From Anaerolineae bacterium (GTDB lineage: Bacteria > Chloroflexota > Anaerolineae > JADYZS01), in NCBI GenBank assembly GCA_020853075.1, contig JADYZS010000072.1:1-6553 (forward strand): 6,553 bases of DNA. Reading direction: 5' to 3'. Numbering within the stretch: position 1 is the stretch's first letter; each line of letters opens with the position of its first letter. The notes beneath the pieces were generated by a model. The model ran no database searches. It saw only the letters and a list, made by a program, of their open reading frames with translations, and had not been told where the DNA came from. The position numbers and the translations under genes were made by a program. Shown here piece after piece: positions 5,165-6,553 of the stretch.

Positions 5165-6526
5165 TTACGTCGCGCGCTTGAGGACGATTAGAGTGAGGTC
5201 GTCGTAGAGGTCGGCCTCGCCCACGTGGGCCTGCACCGCCGACTCGATGGCCTGGCTGATGGCTTCGGCGGATTCGCTGGCATGCTCGCGTATCACCGCC
5301 TGCAACCGCTCGTCGCCGAACTCCTTGCTTTGGCCGTTCAACGCGTCGGGGGTGCCGTCGGTGTAGAGAACCACCGCGTCCCCCGGCTCCAGAGTCACTT
5401 GCCGGTCGGCCCAGGGGCCGGTGGACAGGATGCCCAAAGGCATCCCCGGCCCGCGCAGGCGCGTGAGCGAGCCGTCGTTTGCGCGCGCCAGGAACGCGAG
5501 CCCATGCCCCGCGTCGGCGTAGATCAGCCGGTGGGTTCGCCAGTCCAGCACACCGTGCCACATCGTCACGAACATATCGGAATCGGCACTGATGTCGGTG
5601 AGGATGTGCTCGTTGGTGCGCCTGAGGGCCTGGGCAGGGGAAAGGGCCTGGGCGTTGTTCCGCAGCAGGGTGCGCACCAGGGCCATGAAGATGGCAGCAG
5701 GAACGCCCTTGTCAGATACGTCGGCAACGGCGAAGCCGACGCGCCGTCGCGGCAAGGTGATGCAATCAAAGAAGTCGCCCGCAAGTTCGCGCGCCGAACG
5801 CCAGTAACTGTGCACCTGATAGCCAGGCACGGGGGGGTGTTGGCGAGGGATAAGGCTATATTGGATCTGGTGGGCGAGGTTTAGTTCCTGCTCTTGACGC
5901 AAGCGTTCCCTCTCCTGGCGCAACAGATGTTCGTTCTCCAGGGCCAGGGATAACTGCCCGGCAATCCCGGCCAGGATGCGCACACGCCGGTAGGTAAAAT
6001 GATAGGCATCGTCCACGTCATCGGCCACGAGCGCGCCGAGGCTCTGGCCCTGTACCGTCAGGGGCACGATGAGGATACTTTTGCTGCCGTAGGTTTGGCG
6101 CCAGGAGTCGGGAACGAGGGGATGGGAAGCTGTATCGTCAGCCTGCACAGGCTCTCGTCGCCGGAGAGCCTCGCCGAGAAGGGGAAGAACGTCCGGGGTA
6201 AGGCAGCACTCGCGGATCAGGACAGGGAGATCGCTGCGGGCGGTGTGGGTGTGGGCCGCGTAGAAGGGTTCTTTCTCGGACTTCCGCAGGAAGATGGTGC
6301 AACGATCCACACCTGCAAGGATGGGAGCCAGACGACAGATAAGGTCAAGCGTCGCTTGCAGGTCACGGGTATGGCCGACTGCTTCGGCCACCTGTAATAA
6401 GGCGGTGCTGGTGTACGTTTCCTGCCGCAGTTCCACCACGTGGGCTTCCAGAGCAGCCAGGTACGCCTGCGCCTGCGGCGGTAATCCGGCGCGCATTTCG
6501 GGGGAAAGGGAGCGCAGGTTAGCCAT
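5165..6526 (-). CDS. GAF domain plus SpoIIE-type PP2C serine phosphatase
   Basis: This 453-residue cytoplasmic signalling protein is RsbU-like in architecture. It probably dephosphorylates a serine on an anti-sigma antagonist or similar partner when its sensor domain is engaged. Residues 25-45 are a short N-terminal helix. About 45-195 is a GAF sensor (CRLAPILAGVDRCTIFL; SILIVPLTVQGQSLGALVAD). About 196-222 is a charged coiled coil (LENEHLLRQERERLRQEQEL), leading into the typical IQYSLIP. About 235-450 is the phosphatase: ARELAGDFFD (D251, D254), VADVSDKGVPAAIFMAL (D269, D272), ADAGH (337-341), GMPLGIL (361-367), VVLYTDGTPDALN (D390) and YDDLTLIVLKR (D442, D443). All the metal-binding aspartates expected of the family are present, so it should be active. 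The ATG at 6524-6526 has no Shine-Dalgarno. The gene stands alone here, with no kinase or antagonist beside it. Confidence 0.93.
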   Translation of the reverse strand: MANLRSLSPEMRAGLPPQAQAYLAALEAHVVELRQETYTSTALLQVAEAVGHTRDLQATLDLICRLAPILAGVDRCTIFLRKSEKEPFYAAHTHTARSDLPVLIRECCLTPDVLPLLGEALRRREPVQADDTASHPLVPDSWRQTYGSKSILIVPLTVQGQSLGALVADDVDDAYHFTYRRVRILAGIAGQLSLALENEHLLRQERERLRQEQELNLAHQIQYSLIPRQHPPVPGYQVHSYWRSARELAGDFFDCITLPRRRVGFAVADVSDKGVPAAIFMALVRTLLRNNAQALSPAQALRRTNEHILTDISADSDMFVTMWHGVLDWRTHRLIYADAGHGLAFLARANDGSLTRLRGPGMPLGILSTGPWADRQVTLEPGDAVVLYTDGTPDALNGQSKEFGDERLQAVIREHASESAEAISQAIESAVQAHVGEADLYDDLTLIVLKRAT

Positions 6527-6528
6527 AT

Positions 6529-6534
6529 ATTTTA
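6529..6534 (-). promoter_or_regulatory. Possible -10 close to the phosphatase start
   Basis: TAAAAT lies 2 nt before the ATG on the - strand, one mismatch from TATAAT. The -35 would fall at the very end of the window or beyond it. If used, the transcript would be leaderless or nearly so, consistent with the missing Shine-Dalgarno. It may equally be chance AT-rich sequence. Confidence 0.25.
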
Positions 6535-6553
6535 TGGGTATGCTGCCAGAAAT

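Noticed and set aside
5225..5884. Plus-strand open frame of 219 codons over the phosphatase gene
   Set aside because: It is antisense to a phosphatase with all catalytic motifs intact; its Gly/Val/His/Arg-rich composition is that of a shadow.

Overview
The window is about 6.5 kb of GC-rich bacterial DNA, probably from the Chloroflexota (Anaerolineae-like) or a related environmental lineage. This placement is an inference. It rests on the mix of DUF4013 and DUF4126 membrane proteins, a long cation diffusion facilitator, a GAF-SpoIIE phosphatase, and a degenerate 'CACGGAGACACC...CTCTGTGTTCTCCGCG' inverted repeat of a kind I recall from such genomes. No rRNA, tRNA, CRISPR array, transposase or phage gene is visible.

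Layout. The left half is on the + strand. A REP-like inverted repeat (29-89) and a strong sigma70-type promoter precede a DUF4013 membrane protein (175-912). A DUF4126 membrane protein (1072-1644) follows and ends in a 10-bp-stem hairpin. Then comes a cation diffusion facilitator (1825-3219) with its own promoter. The right half is on the - strand, reading leftward: a GAF plus SpoIIE/PP2C serine phosphatase (6526-5165), a double CxxC zinc-ribbon-like protein of unknown function (about 4988 or 4877 to 3993), and a very acidic protein (3903-3301). The two halves converge at 3220-3300, where a GC hairpin lies just past the acidic gene.

How the genes relate. The three + strand genes are all membrane proteins but look like separate units rather than one pathway. 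On the - strand the zinc-ribbon protein has its own promoter, with a tandem 8-bp repeat just upstream of the -35. The acidic protein may be read through from it, since the gap is 89 bp with no clear terminator. The phosphatase is a signalling output module; no partner kinase or anti-sigma antagonist lies within the window.

I see no convincing new multi-gene system. The most unusual points are the transporter's three tandem C-terminal domains and its His-xxx-Asn in place of the usual His-xxx-Asp metal site, the zinc-ribbon gene whose reading frame extends upstream of any normal start codon to an ATA behind a good Shine-Dalgarno, and the acidic protein with a 42-bp internal duplication.
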